NCBI RefSeq assembly: GCF_009827335.1 | Contig: NZ_WTYH01000001.1 | Coordinates: 2,331,501 to 2,395,500, forward strand | Reading direction: 5' to 3' | Length of the DNA: 64,000 nucleotides | Origin: Aurantiacibacter arachoides | Lineage (GTDB): Bacteria; Pseudomonadota; Alphaproteobacteria; Sphingomonadales; Sphingomonadaceae | Shown here: one piece after another, positions 46,794-54,735 of the stretch | Numbering within the stretch: the stretch's first letter is position 1 | Layout: every line of letters starts with the position of its first letter | Notes under the pieces: model-generated | What the model was told of the DNA's origin: nothing | The model's database searches: none | Seen by the model: the letters and a program-made list of their open reading frames with translations, nothing else | Made by a program: the position numbers and the translations under genes

Positions 46794-47234
46794 TCATTCG
46801 CCAGGTTCGCGTGTTAGCGAAGCCGCGACCTGGCGATCGAAGCGCGCGCGCTGCTCCTGATCGAGCAAGGCGCGCATTGCAAATACATGCTCGACTGTTG
46901 CCTTCTGCAGATCGCCCATGCGTGCGTGCACCTCGTCAATAGCCGCGGCCACCTTGGGCCCGTATTCATGTTCATCGTCCATCGCGGAGGCGAGCCTCGC
47001 GTTTGCGGCTCTGAGCGACAGGTCGAGCTCCTGGCGTTGAACAGCGAACCGCGCCTCGAGCTGATCGAGTTTCCTGTCCTGCGATGCATCAAGATCGAGT
47101 TCCTCGTGGACGAAATCATGCAAAGTGATCGCATGCGATGCCTCGCGCCATTGCCCGGCAGCGTATGCGCCGATGCATCCCGCAGCCACGGCCAGAAGGG
47201 CAGCAAGCACTATCTGGAGAATGCTGACCTTCAT
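46794..47234 (-). CDS. Periplasmic heavy-metal sensor (CnrX/Spy-like)
   Basis: 146 residues. One N-terminal membrane helix (about 5-26) and a periplasmic helical hairpin with His residues in AITLHDFVHEELDLD (about 36-50) and Met/His in VEHVFAMRALLDQEQRARF. This is the CnrX-type fold that detects metal and releases the anti-sigma partner. Its ATG overlaps the anti-sigma stop (ATGA). Confidence 0.88.
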   Translation of the reverse strand: MKVSILQIVLAALLAVAAGCIGAYAAGQWREASHAITLHDFVHEELDLDASQDRKLDQLEARFAVQRQELDLSLRAANARLASAMDDEHEYGPKVAAAIDEVHARMGDLQKATVEHVFAMRALLDQEQRARFDRQVAASLTREPGE

Positions 47235-47515
47235 GGCTGAACATGCAGCAGTGAAGCAGGTGAGAGGTCGGCGCCTTCGATTAGCTGGTAATTTGTTTGG
47301 CTTTCACGGGCAGGCGATTGCGACGTGCCAAAGCCCGCACCAAGCCCAATAAATGCCATCGCCGTGAATAAGGCGACACGCGTTCGCGTCGCATCGACCT
47401 GTTCGAGCTTACCCGCCCGCATCCACACGCCACCCATGAAGTCTTCGGGCAGCGAAGGATCGGGTACAGCTCCCAGCCACTGCAAGGCACGATTAAGTCT
47501 TTCGTTGTCAGCCAT
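47231..47515 (-). CDS. CnrY-like membrane anti-sigma factor
   Basis: 94 residues from the ATG at 47515 (AGGA about ten bases upstream). A cytoplasmic helix (ADNERLNRALQWLGAV), a short linker, one membrane helix (about 46-63) and a periplasmic tail. Size, topology and position ahead of sensor and sigma genes identify it as the anti-sigma; sequence alone would not. It would hold the sigma factor until the sensor binds metal. Confidence 0.8.
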   Translation of the reverse strand: MADNERLNRALQWLGAVPDPSLPEDFMGGVWMRAGKLEQVDATRTRVALFTAMAFIGLGAGFGTSQSPARESQTNYQLIEGADLSPASLLHVQP

Positions 47516-47612
47516 GCGTATTTTATCCTGTCTTACAGCCAACTATACGCTTCGTCCTCTCATATCCCTTGAAATTTTTGAGGGATGCGAACGGGTCGGA
47601 CGTAAGAGAAGC
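47516..47612. promoter_or_regulatory. Divergent regulatory region of the copper regulon (possible ECF promoters)
   Basis: The 97 bases between the anti-sigma and DUF2231 genes must hold both promoters. A candidate ECF-type element on the plus strand is CTTGAAATTTTTGAGGGATG (from 47568) followed by GTCGGACGT (from 47596). A similar GGGATA...GGACG arrangement occurs on the minus strand. This may be the target of the local ECF sigma, but the consensus is not proven. Confidence 0.35.
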
Positions 47613-48308
47613 ATGAAGCTATCCCGTTCGCTCCTCTGGCACCTCACACCGATCGCTGTGGCGCTCCTCCTTCTTTCGGCCCCTGGCAGTGCTCACGAGG
47701 GTCATAAGAAGGACCTGAGCGAGGCCGAGATGGCGCAGATGGAAATGCAGGATCATCCCGCTGCGCATCATGATGGGGCGGAGATGATGCCCGACGCCAC
47801 GATCGGCCCAGCAGGTGCCCGTCAAGCTTCGGCAAACGCCATGCCGCAGACAGCCCAGGCGCTCGCAGCCAAAATTGCCCAGAACCGGGTTACCTCGATC
47901 AGCGACTTCCTCGGTCGCCTCCACCCTGTCGCCGCGCATTTTCCGATTGCCCTCCTTTTGCTTGCTGCCTTGGGGGAACTTTTGCTGACGATCCGGCCTG
48001 CTCTCGGCCTCGAAACCACGGTGCGCTTTCTTATCAGCGGGGGGGCCGCTGGCGCGCTTACGGCTGCACTCCTCGGTTGGTTTGCTGCGGGATGGCGCCT
48101 CGAGGACCGCTCCGAGACGTTGGGACTGCACCGATGGAATGGAACGGCGATTGCAGCCGTTGCCCTTGTTGCGACCTGGCTGGCATTTCGCGCGAGGAAC
48201 CGCACCCTTCTTCGTATCGTGCTGGCGGTGCTGGCGGTAGCACTCGTACTGCAAGGCTATCTCGGCGGCGAGATGGTTTTCGGCCCCAATCACCTTGGTC
48301 TGGAGTAA
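47613..48308 (+). CDS. DUF2231-type membrane protein with metal-rich N-terminus
   Basis: 231 residues. Signal-like segment (about 8-27) followed by a His/Met-rich stretch (HEGHKKD, MAQMEMQDHPAAHHDGAEMM), then four membrane helices (about 108-130, 138-160, 180-198, 203-220) with the DUF2231 region LHPVAAHFPIALLLLAALGE. This family is common in metal-resistance clusters; function unknown. It starts the plus-strand copper transcript and ends 4 bases before the lipoprotein gene. Confidence 0.82.
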   Translation: MKLSRSLLWHLTPIAVALLLLSAPGSAHEGHKKDLSEAEMAQMEMQDHPAAHHDGAEMMPDATIGPAGARQASANAMPQTAQALAAKIAQNRVTSISDFLGRLHPVAAHFPIALLLLAALGELLLTIRPALGLETTVRFLISGGAAGALTAALLGWFAAGWRLEDRSETLGLHRWNGTAIAAVALVATWLAFRARNRTLLRIVLAVLAVALVLQGYLGGEMVFGPNHLGLE

Positions 48309-48312
48309 GAGC

Positions 48313-48714
48313 ATGGAGCGAAAGACTTCGAAACACGTGCGATTAATCGGCGTTCTGCCGTTCTTGTTTTTGTCGCTGGCTGCTTGTGGAGCTTCGTCAG
48401 ACGCTCGAAACGATCAAAAGAGTGACAGCAATGCGGAACCTTCTGCACCGCTCACCTCTGCGAGTGCTACCCCGTCCCCGACCAGCAGCTCGATAGAATC
48501 CCGCACAGCCACTGCGGTCCGGGCACCGGTGGCGCCGGCAGCGTCGCAGTCAAATCCGGCGCCCGCTGAGGCGAAGACACCTGTTCGGGAAGGCTCCCAT
48601 GCAGCGCCTGTACCAGCGCCCGCCCCCACCGGGACGCCTGTTAACGATCCGCATGCCGGCCACGACATGTCGACCATGTCCGACGAAGACATGAAAGCAA
48701 TGGGACACAACTGA
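48313..48714 (+). CDS. Small lipoprotein with Pro/Ala-rich linker
   Basis: 133 residues from ATG 48313, with GGAG ten bases upstream. The N-terminus has a lipobox LSLAACGAS, so it is a lipoprotein. A long Ser/Pro/Ala/Thr linker leads to a short C-terminal PHAGHDMSTMSDEDMKAMGH with His and Met that could bind copper. No catalytic domain. Its stop overlaps the start of the DUF411 gene. Confidence 0.75.
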   Translation: MERKTSKHVRLIGVLPFLFLSLAACGASSDARNDQKSDSNAEPSAPLTSASATPSPTSSSIESRTATAVRAPVAPAASQSNPAPAEAKTPVREGSHAAPVPAPAPTGTPVNDPHAGHDMSTMSDEDMKAMGHN

Positions 48715-49178
48715 TGAACTTCGACAGAATTCCGACCCGTCGCCCGCTTCTCCCCATACTTGGCACGATATTGCTCGCAGCCTGTACGGGCGCGGCGCAG
48801 GCAGCTAGCTTCACCATGTATCGCGATCCCAGCTGCGGATGTTGCGAAGCCTGGGCGGCGCACATGCAGCAGGGCGACCGGCATGAAGTCGCCACGGTCG
48901 ATCACCCCGACATGGCGTCTGTAAAGACGCAGAACGGCGTGCCCGATGACCTTCGTTCGTGTCATACCATGATCGCGGATCGCTACGTCATCGAGGGCCA
49001 CGTACCCGCCGCCGACGTCGAGCGTCTGCTCGCGGAAAGGCCCGACTGGGTCGAAGGGCTCGCGGTCGCCGGTATGCCGCTCGGGTCGCCCGGCATGGAA
49101 GCGGGGGGCAAAGTCCAACCCTATCAGGTCATAGCGTTCGGCAACGGTCGCCGCGAGGTGTTCGCGTCCTATCCCTGA
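48714..49178 (+). CDS. DUF411 metal-binding protein
   Basis: 154 residues. Secreted or lipid-anchored start (LGTILLAACTGAAQA), then the DUF411 signature MYRDPSCGCCEAWAAHMQ, SCHTMIADRYVIEGHVPA and VAGMPLGSPGM. The cysteine pair SCGCC and the Cys-His motif are candidate copper ligands. DUF411 proteins are found with copper-resistance genes, as here; the exact role is unproven. Confidence 0.87.
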   Translation: MNFDRIPTRRPLLPILGTILLAACTGAAQAASFTMYRDPSCGCCEAWAAHMQQGDRHEVATVDHPDMASVKTQNGVPDDLRSCHTMIADRYVIEGHVPAADVERLLAERPDWVEGLAVAGMPLGSPGMEAGGKVQPYQVIAFGNGRREVFASYP

Positions 49179-49217
49179 TTTCAGTCATACGCACCTGCGA
49201 GGCAGAGGAGCCAATCT

Positions 49218-51584
49218 ATGAGCTGTTGCGACACCCACCAAGCAGGCAAAGGCCAAGGTGAAGCTACCGCCATCGACCCGGTCTGCGGCATGAGCGTGAC
49301 GATCGAGGGTGCTACGTATATCGCCGAGCACGACGGCGCGACGCACTACTTCTGTTCGGTGCGGTGCAAGGACAAGTTCGTCAGCGATCCGGAACATTAT
49401 CTATCCGGAGCGCATCTCAAGCAGGTCGAGGACGTTCCGGAAGGGACGATTTACACCTGTCCCATGCATCCCGAGATCCGGCAGGTAGGACCGGGAAGCT
49501 GCCCCATCTGCGGAATGGCTCTGGAGCCTGAGACGGTCAGCCTCGAGGATGGACCCGACCCCGAACTCGTCGACATGACGCGTCGGTTCTGGGTAAGCGC
49601 GCTCTTCACCCTGCCGCTGTTCGCCTATGCGATGAGCGACATGGTGCCCGGGATCAGCTTCGACCGGCTGATCGAACCGGCGCGCGCGCAATGGGCGCAG
49701 CTTGTGCTTGCGACGCCCGTGGTGCTGTGGGGCGGATGGCCGTTCTTCGTGCGGGCATGGCAGTCGCTCAGGACCCGCAATCTCAACATGTTCACGCTGA
49801 TCGGCTTCGGCGTGGCGATCGCGTTCCTGTTCAGCCTCGTCGCGACCCTCCTGCCCGATGTCTTCCCGCCCGCCTTCCGCGATCACTCGGGCCGCGTCGG
49901 CGTCTACTACGAGGCGGCGGCGGTCATCACCACGCTCGTCCTACTTGGCCAGGTGCTTGAACTCAGGGCGCGGGGTTCGACCTCGAGCGCGCTGCGTGCG
50001 TTGCTCGAACTCGCGCCTCCGACCGCACTCAAGATCTTCGGCAGTGGCGACGAGCGCGAAGTCTCTCTCGACCAATTGGCGAGCGGTGACCTGCTCCGCG
50101 TCCGCCCTGGCGATAAGGTGCCGGTCGATGGCGAGGTGACCAAGGGTTCGAGCGCGATCGACGAGTCCATGATCAGCGGTGAGCCATTGCCCGTGTCCAA
50201 AAAGGCCGGCGACCAGGTTATCGGCGGAACGGTCAACCAGACCGGCGGCTTCGTTATGCGTGCAGGCGCGGTCGGCAAGAACACGATGCTCTCCAAGATC
50301 GTCCAGATGGTCGCCGAGGCACAGCGCAGCCGGGCACCGATCCAGCGCCTGGCCGATCAGGTCGCGGCCTGGTTCGTGCCTTCGGTCGTCGTCATCGCGG
50401 TCGTTACCTTTATCGTCTGGGCCATCTGGGGGCCATTCCCCGCGCTTGCCTATGCACTGGTCAACGCGATCGCCGTTCTCATCATTGCATGTCCCTGCGC
50501 GCTCGGCCTCGCAACCCCGATGTCGATCATGACCGGCACCGGCAAGGGGGCCCAGCACGGCATCCTCATTCGCAACGCCGAGGCGCTGGAGACGCTCGAA
50601 AAGATCGACACGCTGGTGGTCGACAAAACGGGCACTCTCACCATGGGCAAGCCTGATCTCGTCTCGGTCACTCCCCGAGTGGGACTGGACGAGGCCGAGT
50701 TCCTTTCCGCCGTCGCCGCGGTGGAAGCCGGGAGCGAGCATCCGCTCGCCCATGCAATAGTTGAAGGCACCAAGGCGCGAGGCGTGGCGTTCGAGGCAGC
50801 GTCTGATTTGTCGTCGATTACCGGCGAGGGTGTCGAGGCGCGCGTGGGACCGCGGAAGGTCGCCATTGGCAACGAGAAACTGATGCGGCGGCTCGGGATC
50901 GATGATGCGGAATGGCTCGCGTCCGCAGAAGCCGGACGCTCCCAAGGCCAAACCGTAATGTTCGTGGCCATCAATGGCGCACCGGCAGGGCTGATCGCGG
51001 TCGCTGATCCGATCAAGCCGACCAGCGCTGCGGCCATTAGGGCGCTGCACGAGCGCGGGATCGAAGTGGTCATGCTAACCGGCGATAGCCGCGCCACCGC
51101 CGAAGCCGTGGCCCGCCAGCTCGGTATCGACGAGGTCGAGGCAAACGTCTCGCCCGAGGACAAGCATCGCAAAATCGAGGCGCTCAAGGCCTCCGGTAAG
51201 CGCGTCGCAATGGCAGGGGACGGCATCAACGACGCGCCAGCGCTGGCGGCTGCGGATGTTGGCATTGCAATGGGAACCGGCACCGACGTGGCGATCGAAA
51301 GCGCCGGTGTGACGCTGGTACGCGGCGACCTGACCGGTGTGCTCCAGGCGATTGTCCTGTCGCGCGCCACCATGCGCAATATTCGCCAAAACCTCGTATT
51401 CGCGTTCGGTTACAATGCGCTCGGCATCCCGGTGGCGGCGGGCGTGCTGTTTCCCGCCTTCGGCCTTCTTCTCAATCCGATGATCGCGGCAGCAGCGATG
51501 AGCCTCTCATCGGTATCGGTCATCGCCAACGCCCTGCGCCTGCGCGGACTAAAGCTTCCCACATTGGGCGAAGGTCGGGCATGA
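49218..51584 (+). CDS. P1B-type Cu(I)-exporting ATPase with YHS and heavy-metal-binding N-terminus
   Basis: 788 residues, preceded by GAGGAG. Order: YHS-like domain (DPVCGMSV, about 20-70), a heavy-metal-binding domain with YTCPMHPEI and CPICGMAL (about 79-102), eight membrane helices, TGES-equivalent MISGEPLPV, ion-site CPC in [13 protein letters not shown] (about 425), phosphorylation Asp in DKTGTLTMG (about 469) and [20 protein letters not shown]. It pumps Cu(I) (or Ag) out of the cytoplasm. CopA already names the oxidase in this region, so I give no symbol. Confidence 0.93.
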   Translation: MSCCDTHQAGKGQGEATAIDPVCGMSVTIEGATYIAEHDGATHYFCSVRCKDKFVSDPEHYLSGAHLKQVEDVPEGTIYTCPMHPEIRQVGPGSCPICGMALEPETVSLEDGPDPELVDMTRRFWVSALFTLPLFAYAMSDMVPGISFDRLIEPARAQWAQLVLATPVVLWGGWPFFVRAWQSLRTRNLNMFTLIGFGVAIAFLFSLVATLLPDVFPPAFRDHSGRVGVYYEAAAVITTLVLLGQVLELRARGSTSSALRALLELAPPTALKIFGSGDEREVSLDQLASGDLLRVRPGDKVPVDGEVTKGSSAIDESMISGEPLPVSKKAGDQVIGGTVNQTGGFVMRAGAVGKNTMLSKIVQMVAEAQRSRAPIQRLADQVAAWFVPSVVVIAVVTFIVWAIWGPFPALAYALVNAIAVLIIACPCALGLATPMSIMTGTGKGAQHGILIRNAEALETLEKIDTLVVDKTGTLTMGKPDLVSVTPRVGLDEAEFLSAVAAVEAGSEHPLAHAIVEGTKARGVAFEAASDLSSITGEGVEARVGPRKVAIGNEKLMRRLGIDDAEWLASAEAGRSQGQTVMFVAINGAPAGLIAVADPIKPTSAAAIRALHERGIEVVMLTGDSRATAEAVARQLGIDEVEANVSPEDKHRKIEALKASGKRVAMAGDGINDAPALAAADVGIAMGTGTDVAIESAGVTLVRGDLTGVLQAIVLSRATMRNIRQNLVFAFGYNALGIPVAAGVLFPAFGLLLNPMIAAAAMSLSSVSVIANALRLRGLKLPTLGEGRA

Positions 51585-51997
51585 TCGCGGCAACGGCAAT
51601 CGGAATAACACTCTTCCTGGTATCACTGACCTTGCATTTGGTCATGTTGCGATTTGCGAAGAGGGTGTCGCCTCCCGGCATGTCGCCAGCCGCCTTGAGA
51701 CTGACGGGAGGATCTCTGCTCGTTCTCCTCAGCCACATGCTGGTTGCTGTGGTGTTCGCAGTCGGATTTGCCTGGGCCGCTTCGTTCGGGCTTGGCGGGT
51801 TTGCCAAGGAGCCCGCCATGTCGGCCATGGATTACTATTACTTCGCCCTGATCACCGTGACGACAGTGGGCTTGGGCGACATCTATCCGACCGATCACCT
51901 GAGGGTGATTGCGGGCATCGCGTCGCTGACAGGTTTCATCCTGATCAGCTGCACAGCCCAGTACGTATACAAGACGATGAGCCAACAGGAGGATTGA
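51581..51997 (+). CDS. Two-helix ion-channel-like protein in the copper operon
   Basis: 138 residues. Segments at about 3-25, 45-70 and 108-130 and a pore loop with [17 protein letters not shown]. The filter reads TVGLGD where potassium channels have TVGYGD. It is otherwise similar to bacterial Ion_trans_2 proteins. A role in metal resistance has not been established; its ATG overlaps the ATPase stop (ATGA). Confidence 0.82.
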   Translation: MIAATAIGITLFLVSLTLHLVMLRFAKRVSPPGMSPAALRLTGGSLLVLLSHMLVAVVFAVGFAWAASFGLGGFAKEPAMSAMDYYYFALITVTTVGLGDIYPTDHLRVIAGIASLTGFILISCTAQYVYKTMSQQED

Positions 51998-52624
51998 ATG
52001 GCCGACAACCACAATGCGGATCACCAGCAACACCATAACGGCGGCGGCAACTACTGGCGCTTCATGGCGATGGTGGCGACGTCGACCGCGATCATGTTCG
52101 GCCTGATGTATCTAAACACATACGAGCTTGATCATGTGTTCTGGAGCGAGACGCGCTTCTGGATGACGTTCGTCATGGGCGGCATGATGATGATCGTCAT
52201 GCTCCTCTTCATGTGGGGCATGTACAAGGACAAGACCAAGAACTTCATCATCCTGGGCGTAGGCGCGCTGGTCTTTGCGGTGGCGCTGTGGCTGGTCCGC
52301 AGCCAGGCGACCGTCAACGACGAAGAGTACATGTCGGCTATGATCCCTCACCATTCGATCGCAATCATGACGAGTGCGCGGGCTGAGATCACCGATCCGC
52401 GTGTTCGCAAGTTGGCGGACTCGATCATTGAGGCTCAGGTCAAAGAAATTGCAGAGATGGAGCTTTTGCTCAAGGATATCGAGGAAAACGGCGAAATGGG
52501 CGACGGCACGCCCCTTCCTGCGCGAACCACCACGCTCACGCCGGAACTCCAACAAGAGGCCAAGCAAGTTGTTGAACGCCCGCTATCTCCGGAAGTGCGT
52601 GGTGCCATTTCGGAAGCGGATTGA
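51998..52624 (+). CDS. DUF305 membrane protein
   Basis: 208 residues. His-rich start (ADNHNADHQQHHNGGG), three membrane helices (about 20-42, 55-77, 84-103) and a DUF305 domain (about 110-165) with the characteristic EEYMSAMIPHHSIAIMTSA. DUF305 proteins bind metal through the MxxHH segment and are common in copper clusters. It starts next to the channel stop codon and ends the plus-strand operon. Confidence 0.87.
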   Translation: MADNHNADHQQHHNGGGNYWRFMAMVATSTAIMFGLMYLNTYELDHVFWSETRFWMTFVMGGMMMIVMLLFMWGMYKDKTKNFIILGVGALVFAVALWLVRSQATVNDEEYMSAMIPHHSIAIMTSARAEITDPRVRKLADSIIEAQVKEIAEMELLLKDIEENGEMGDGTPLPARTTTLTPELQQEAKQVVERPLSPEVRGAISEAD

Positions 52625-52639
52625 CCTGCCTAAAATGAA

Positions 52640-52683
52640 GCTAATGCGCTATTGGTCGCCCCGTCGATCAACGGCGCATTAGC
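52640..52683 (+). terminator. Inverted repeat after the copper operon
   Basis: GCTAATGCGC at 52640-52649 and GCGCATTAGC at 52674-52683 form a perfect ten-base stem with a 24-base loop, 15 bases after the DUF305 stop. There is no U-run, so it may be a terminator hairpin, a protein-binding site, or a remnant of an insertion. Confidence 0.4.
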
Positions 52684-52857
52684 ATGAGCTTGAAATGTGC
52701 AACCATTCTCTTGTGTGAACTAACACAGCCGCCAATATTCAAGCCATGAACGGCGGCTTTCAAGCTCCGGGTGTAGTGGGCTGAACGACCGAAACTGGGG
52801 CGCAAAGCCGACATCGCCTGGCGCTCTTCGGCACTTTTGTGCGCGTAGGTTGAGAGT

Positions 52858-52970
52858 GTTGCTCGAAAACGAGCGTTTTCGACACAACATCGGACGGCGC
52901 GGCAACCGGCTCCAAATATAGCCAAACGCATTTCGATACGCGAATTTCTTTGTGTCACGTTTTCGATACA
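52858..52970 (+). promoter_or_regulatory. Putative res (resolution) site
   Basis: A dyad at 52858-52890 (CTCGAAAACG and CGTTTTCGA arms) and further TTTCGATA / TTTCGATAC motifs at 52931-52939 and 52960-52969 lie just ahead of the resolvase gene. Repeated subsites of this kind are typical for Tn3-family res sites. The resolvase would bind here and control its own expression. Confidence 0.5.
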
Positions 52971-52981
52971 AGGAGTAAAGC

Positions 52982-53563
52982 ATGTCACGAACATTCGCGT
53001 ACTGCCGTGTCAGCACTTGCGAGCAAACAACCGCTAACCAAGTTGCCGAAATCGAAGCCGCGGGCTTCCGTGTCGAAAGTCGACGAACCTTTTGCGAGAC
53101 GGTTTCGGGATCGGTCCCGGCCATGGATCGGCCCGAGTTCAAGCGCATGATCGATCGCCTGGATTGGGATGACGTTTTGGTTGTCACCAAGATGGACAGG
53201 CTCGGGCGCAACGCCATGGATGTTCGTGCAACTGTCGAGCGATTGGCCGTAGAAAATGTCCGCGTGCATTGCCTTGCGCTGGGCGGCGTCGACCTGACTA
53301 GCGCCGCTGGAAAAATGACCATGTCGGTCATCAACGCGGTAGCAGAGTTCGAGCGGGACCTGCTCGTCGAACGCACACAGGCGGGTCTGCGGCGCGCAAA
53401 GGCCGAAGGGAAGCGGCTGGGGCGACCCCGCGCGCTCACCGATCAGCAGCAACAAGAGGCAATCGCCATGCGCAAGGCAGGAGCTTCATTGGGTACCGTC
53501 GCCGCTAACTTGGGGGTGAGTCGGTCTGCAATTCAACGCGTCGAGCAGCGCGCAGATCAATGA
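52982..53563 (+). CDS. Tn3-family serine resolvase/invertase
   Basis: 193 residues. The catalytic domain starts with TFAYCRVSTCEQT (catalytic Ser about residue 10) and has VVTKMDRLGRNAMD and EFERDLLVERTQAGLRRAKA. The C-terminal HTH is LGTVAANLGVSRSAIQRVEQ. It resolves cointegrates or inverts DNA at res sites. No tnpA is present, so the element is not an autonomous Tn3 transposon. Confidence 0.9.
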   Translation: MSRTFAYCRVSTCEQTTANQVAEIEAAGFRVESRRTFCETVSGSVPAMDRPEFKRMIDRLDWDDVLVVTKMDRLGRNAMDVRATVERLAVENVRVHCLALGGVDLTSAAGKMTMSVINAVAEFERDLLVERTQAGLRRAKAEGKRLGRPRALTDQQQQEAIAMRKAGASLGTVAANLGVSRSAIQRVEQRADQ

Positions 53564-53646
53564 CGGCTTTGCGCCCCAAATCAGTCGTTCGACGCCTTCT
53601 GTAAATGCCAACTCCGGACATTCTCTAGATGCGATGCGCACGATCG

Positions 53647-53666
53647 CGGCTAGCTTCTTCTAGCCG
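53647..53666. terminator. Hairpin between resolvase and CDF genes
   Basis: CGGCTAG, six-base loop CTTCTT, CTAGCCG. A short perfect stem between two convergent genes, without a U-run on either strand. It may act as a weak bidirectional terminator. Confidence 0.35.
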
Positions 53667-53706
53667 TGGCTGGGACCGGTGTCTTCCCGTGATGGCCAAA
53701 TCTTAT

Positions 53707-54345
53707 TCACCGATCGAACTCGTCGCCCTTGCTATGCTCGGTGCCTTTCTCATCTTGCACATCCATATGCGCATCGCGTAGGATATCGATGCCTCCGTAA
53801 AGCGCAATCCCGGCAACCGCGATCCCCACCAGCAGATCGGGCCAGTTTGCGCCGGTCAGCATGACGACGATCCCGGCTATGATTATGCCGCCGTTGGAGA
53901 TGAAGTCGTTGAAGCTGAAAGTGGTGGCAGCGCGAAGGTTGACGTCCTTTTCCTTCATCTTCTGCAGCAGCCGCAGACAGATCAAGTTCACCACGGCGGC
54001 GACCGCTGCCATGACCATCATCATGAGACCGCCGGGTTCTGATCCCTCAACAAAGCGCCGGATGGCATCGGCGATGACACCGCCCGCGAAGATGAGGAGC
54101 ATGATGCCGGAAAAGCGCGCGGCACCACGCTTCCAGGTTCGGGATCGGGTGAGTGCTAGCAGACTGAGCGCATAGACAATTGCATCCGACGAATTGTCTA
54201 GGCCGTTGGCGAGCAGCGCATTGGAATCGGCGAAGTAGCCTACCGCGAAGAATCCTATCGCAATCGCCACGTTTAGCCAAAGGACGATCCAAAGCGTCTT
54301 TCGCTTGTCGGCAGAGCCGAGATCGACGTTGTGGTTGCCGCTCAT
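53707..54345 (-). CDS. Cation diffusion facilitator family transporter
   Basis: 212 residues, six membrane helices. Metal-site motifs are NGLDNSSDAIVYALS in helix 2 and FSFNDFISNGGIIIAG in helix 5 (the usual HXXXD pairs are altered to N-DN and N-DF). It lacks a long cytoplasmic tail. It would export Zn, Co or Cd in exchange for protons. ATG overlaps the stop of the STAS-like gene. Confidence 0.85.
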   Translation of the reverse strand: MSGNHNVDLGSADKRKTLWIVLWLNVAIAIGFFAVGYFADSNALLANGLDNSSDAIVYALSLLALTRSRTWKRGAARFSGIMLLIFAGGVIADAIRRFVEGSEPGGLMMMVMAAVAAVVNLICLRLLQKMKEKDVNLRAATTFSFNDFISNGGIIIAGIVVMLTGANWPDLLVGIAVAGIALYGGIDILRDAHMDVQDEKGTEHSKGDEFDR

Positions 54346-54725
54346 GCCGCATTCCCTTCGTCACTGGCCCATCTCTCAGCGACATCGCGGTTTAAAGGCG
54401 GGAAGAACTTCATCTCAGTCCGGATGAGCGGATTGGAAAGCATCGTGCCCCATTCCACCCATTTGTCGTCGCCCAAAGTTGCGATCTGGCCAAAGCTGTC
54501 CTTACGCTTGGCGTCGAGCTTGAGATCGCGCCAGATGCCGTCGAAATCCCAACCCGAGAAATCCGGCGCTAGCTCAATCACCATCGGAACTGTACCTGGC
54601 TCGCGCGCCGCAATGCGTTGGAACTCGGGCACGAACTTGTCATAGTCGGTGCTGTCGAGAGTTCTCTCAGCCTTGATCCGGACAAGCCCATCATCCTCAA
54701 CCACTTTCAGCATTACCTTTTCCAT
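54342..54725 (-). CDS. SpoIIAA-like (STAS/SEC14-type) protein
   Basis: 127 residues. LVRIKAERTLDSTDYDKFVP opens the STAS-like fold, VPMVIELAPDFSGWDFDGIW is the conserved centre and KWVEWGTMLSNPLIRTEMKFF completes it. The family has no proven reaction; here it lies between czcA (10 bases) and a CDF gene with which it overlaps (ATGA), hinting at a role in transport control. Confidence 0.8.
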   Translation of the reverse strand: MEKVMLKVVEDDGLVRIKAERTLDSTDYDKFVPEFQRIAAREPGTVPMVIELAPDFSGWDFDGIWRDLKLDAKRKDSFGQIATLGDDKWVEWGTMLSNPLIRTEMKFFPPLNRDVAERWASDEGNAA

Positions 54726-54735
54726 TCCTGTCCGG

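Larger units (their letters stand above)
52783..53590. repeat. Inverted repeats flanking the resolvase gene
   Basis: Left copy 52783-52813 and right copy 53561-53590 are inverted; 15 bases of the inner part (TGGGGCGCAAAGCCG) are identical and the outer GAACGAC is shared. The right copy covers the resolvase stop. They enclose about 800 bases with res-like sites and the resolvase gene but no transposase, so this is either a small mobilisable element or two copies of a dispersed sphingomonad repeat. Confidence 0.5.

Noticed and set aside
52783..53590. A complete Tn3 transposon
   Set aside because: No tnpA and no space for one; only resolvase, res-like motifs and short inverted repeats.
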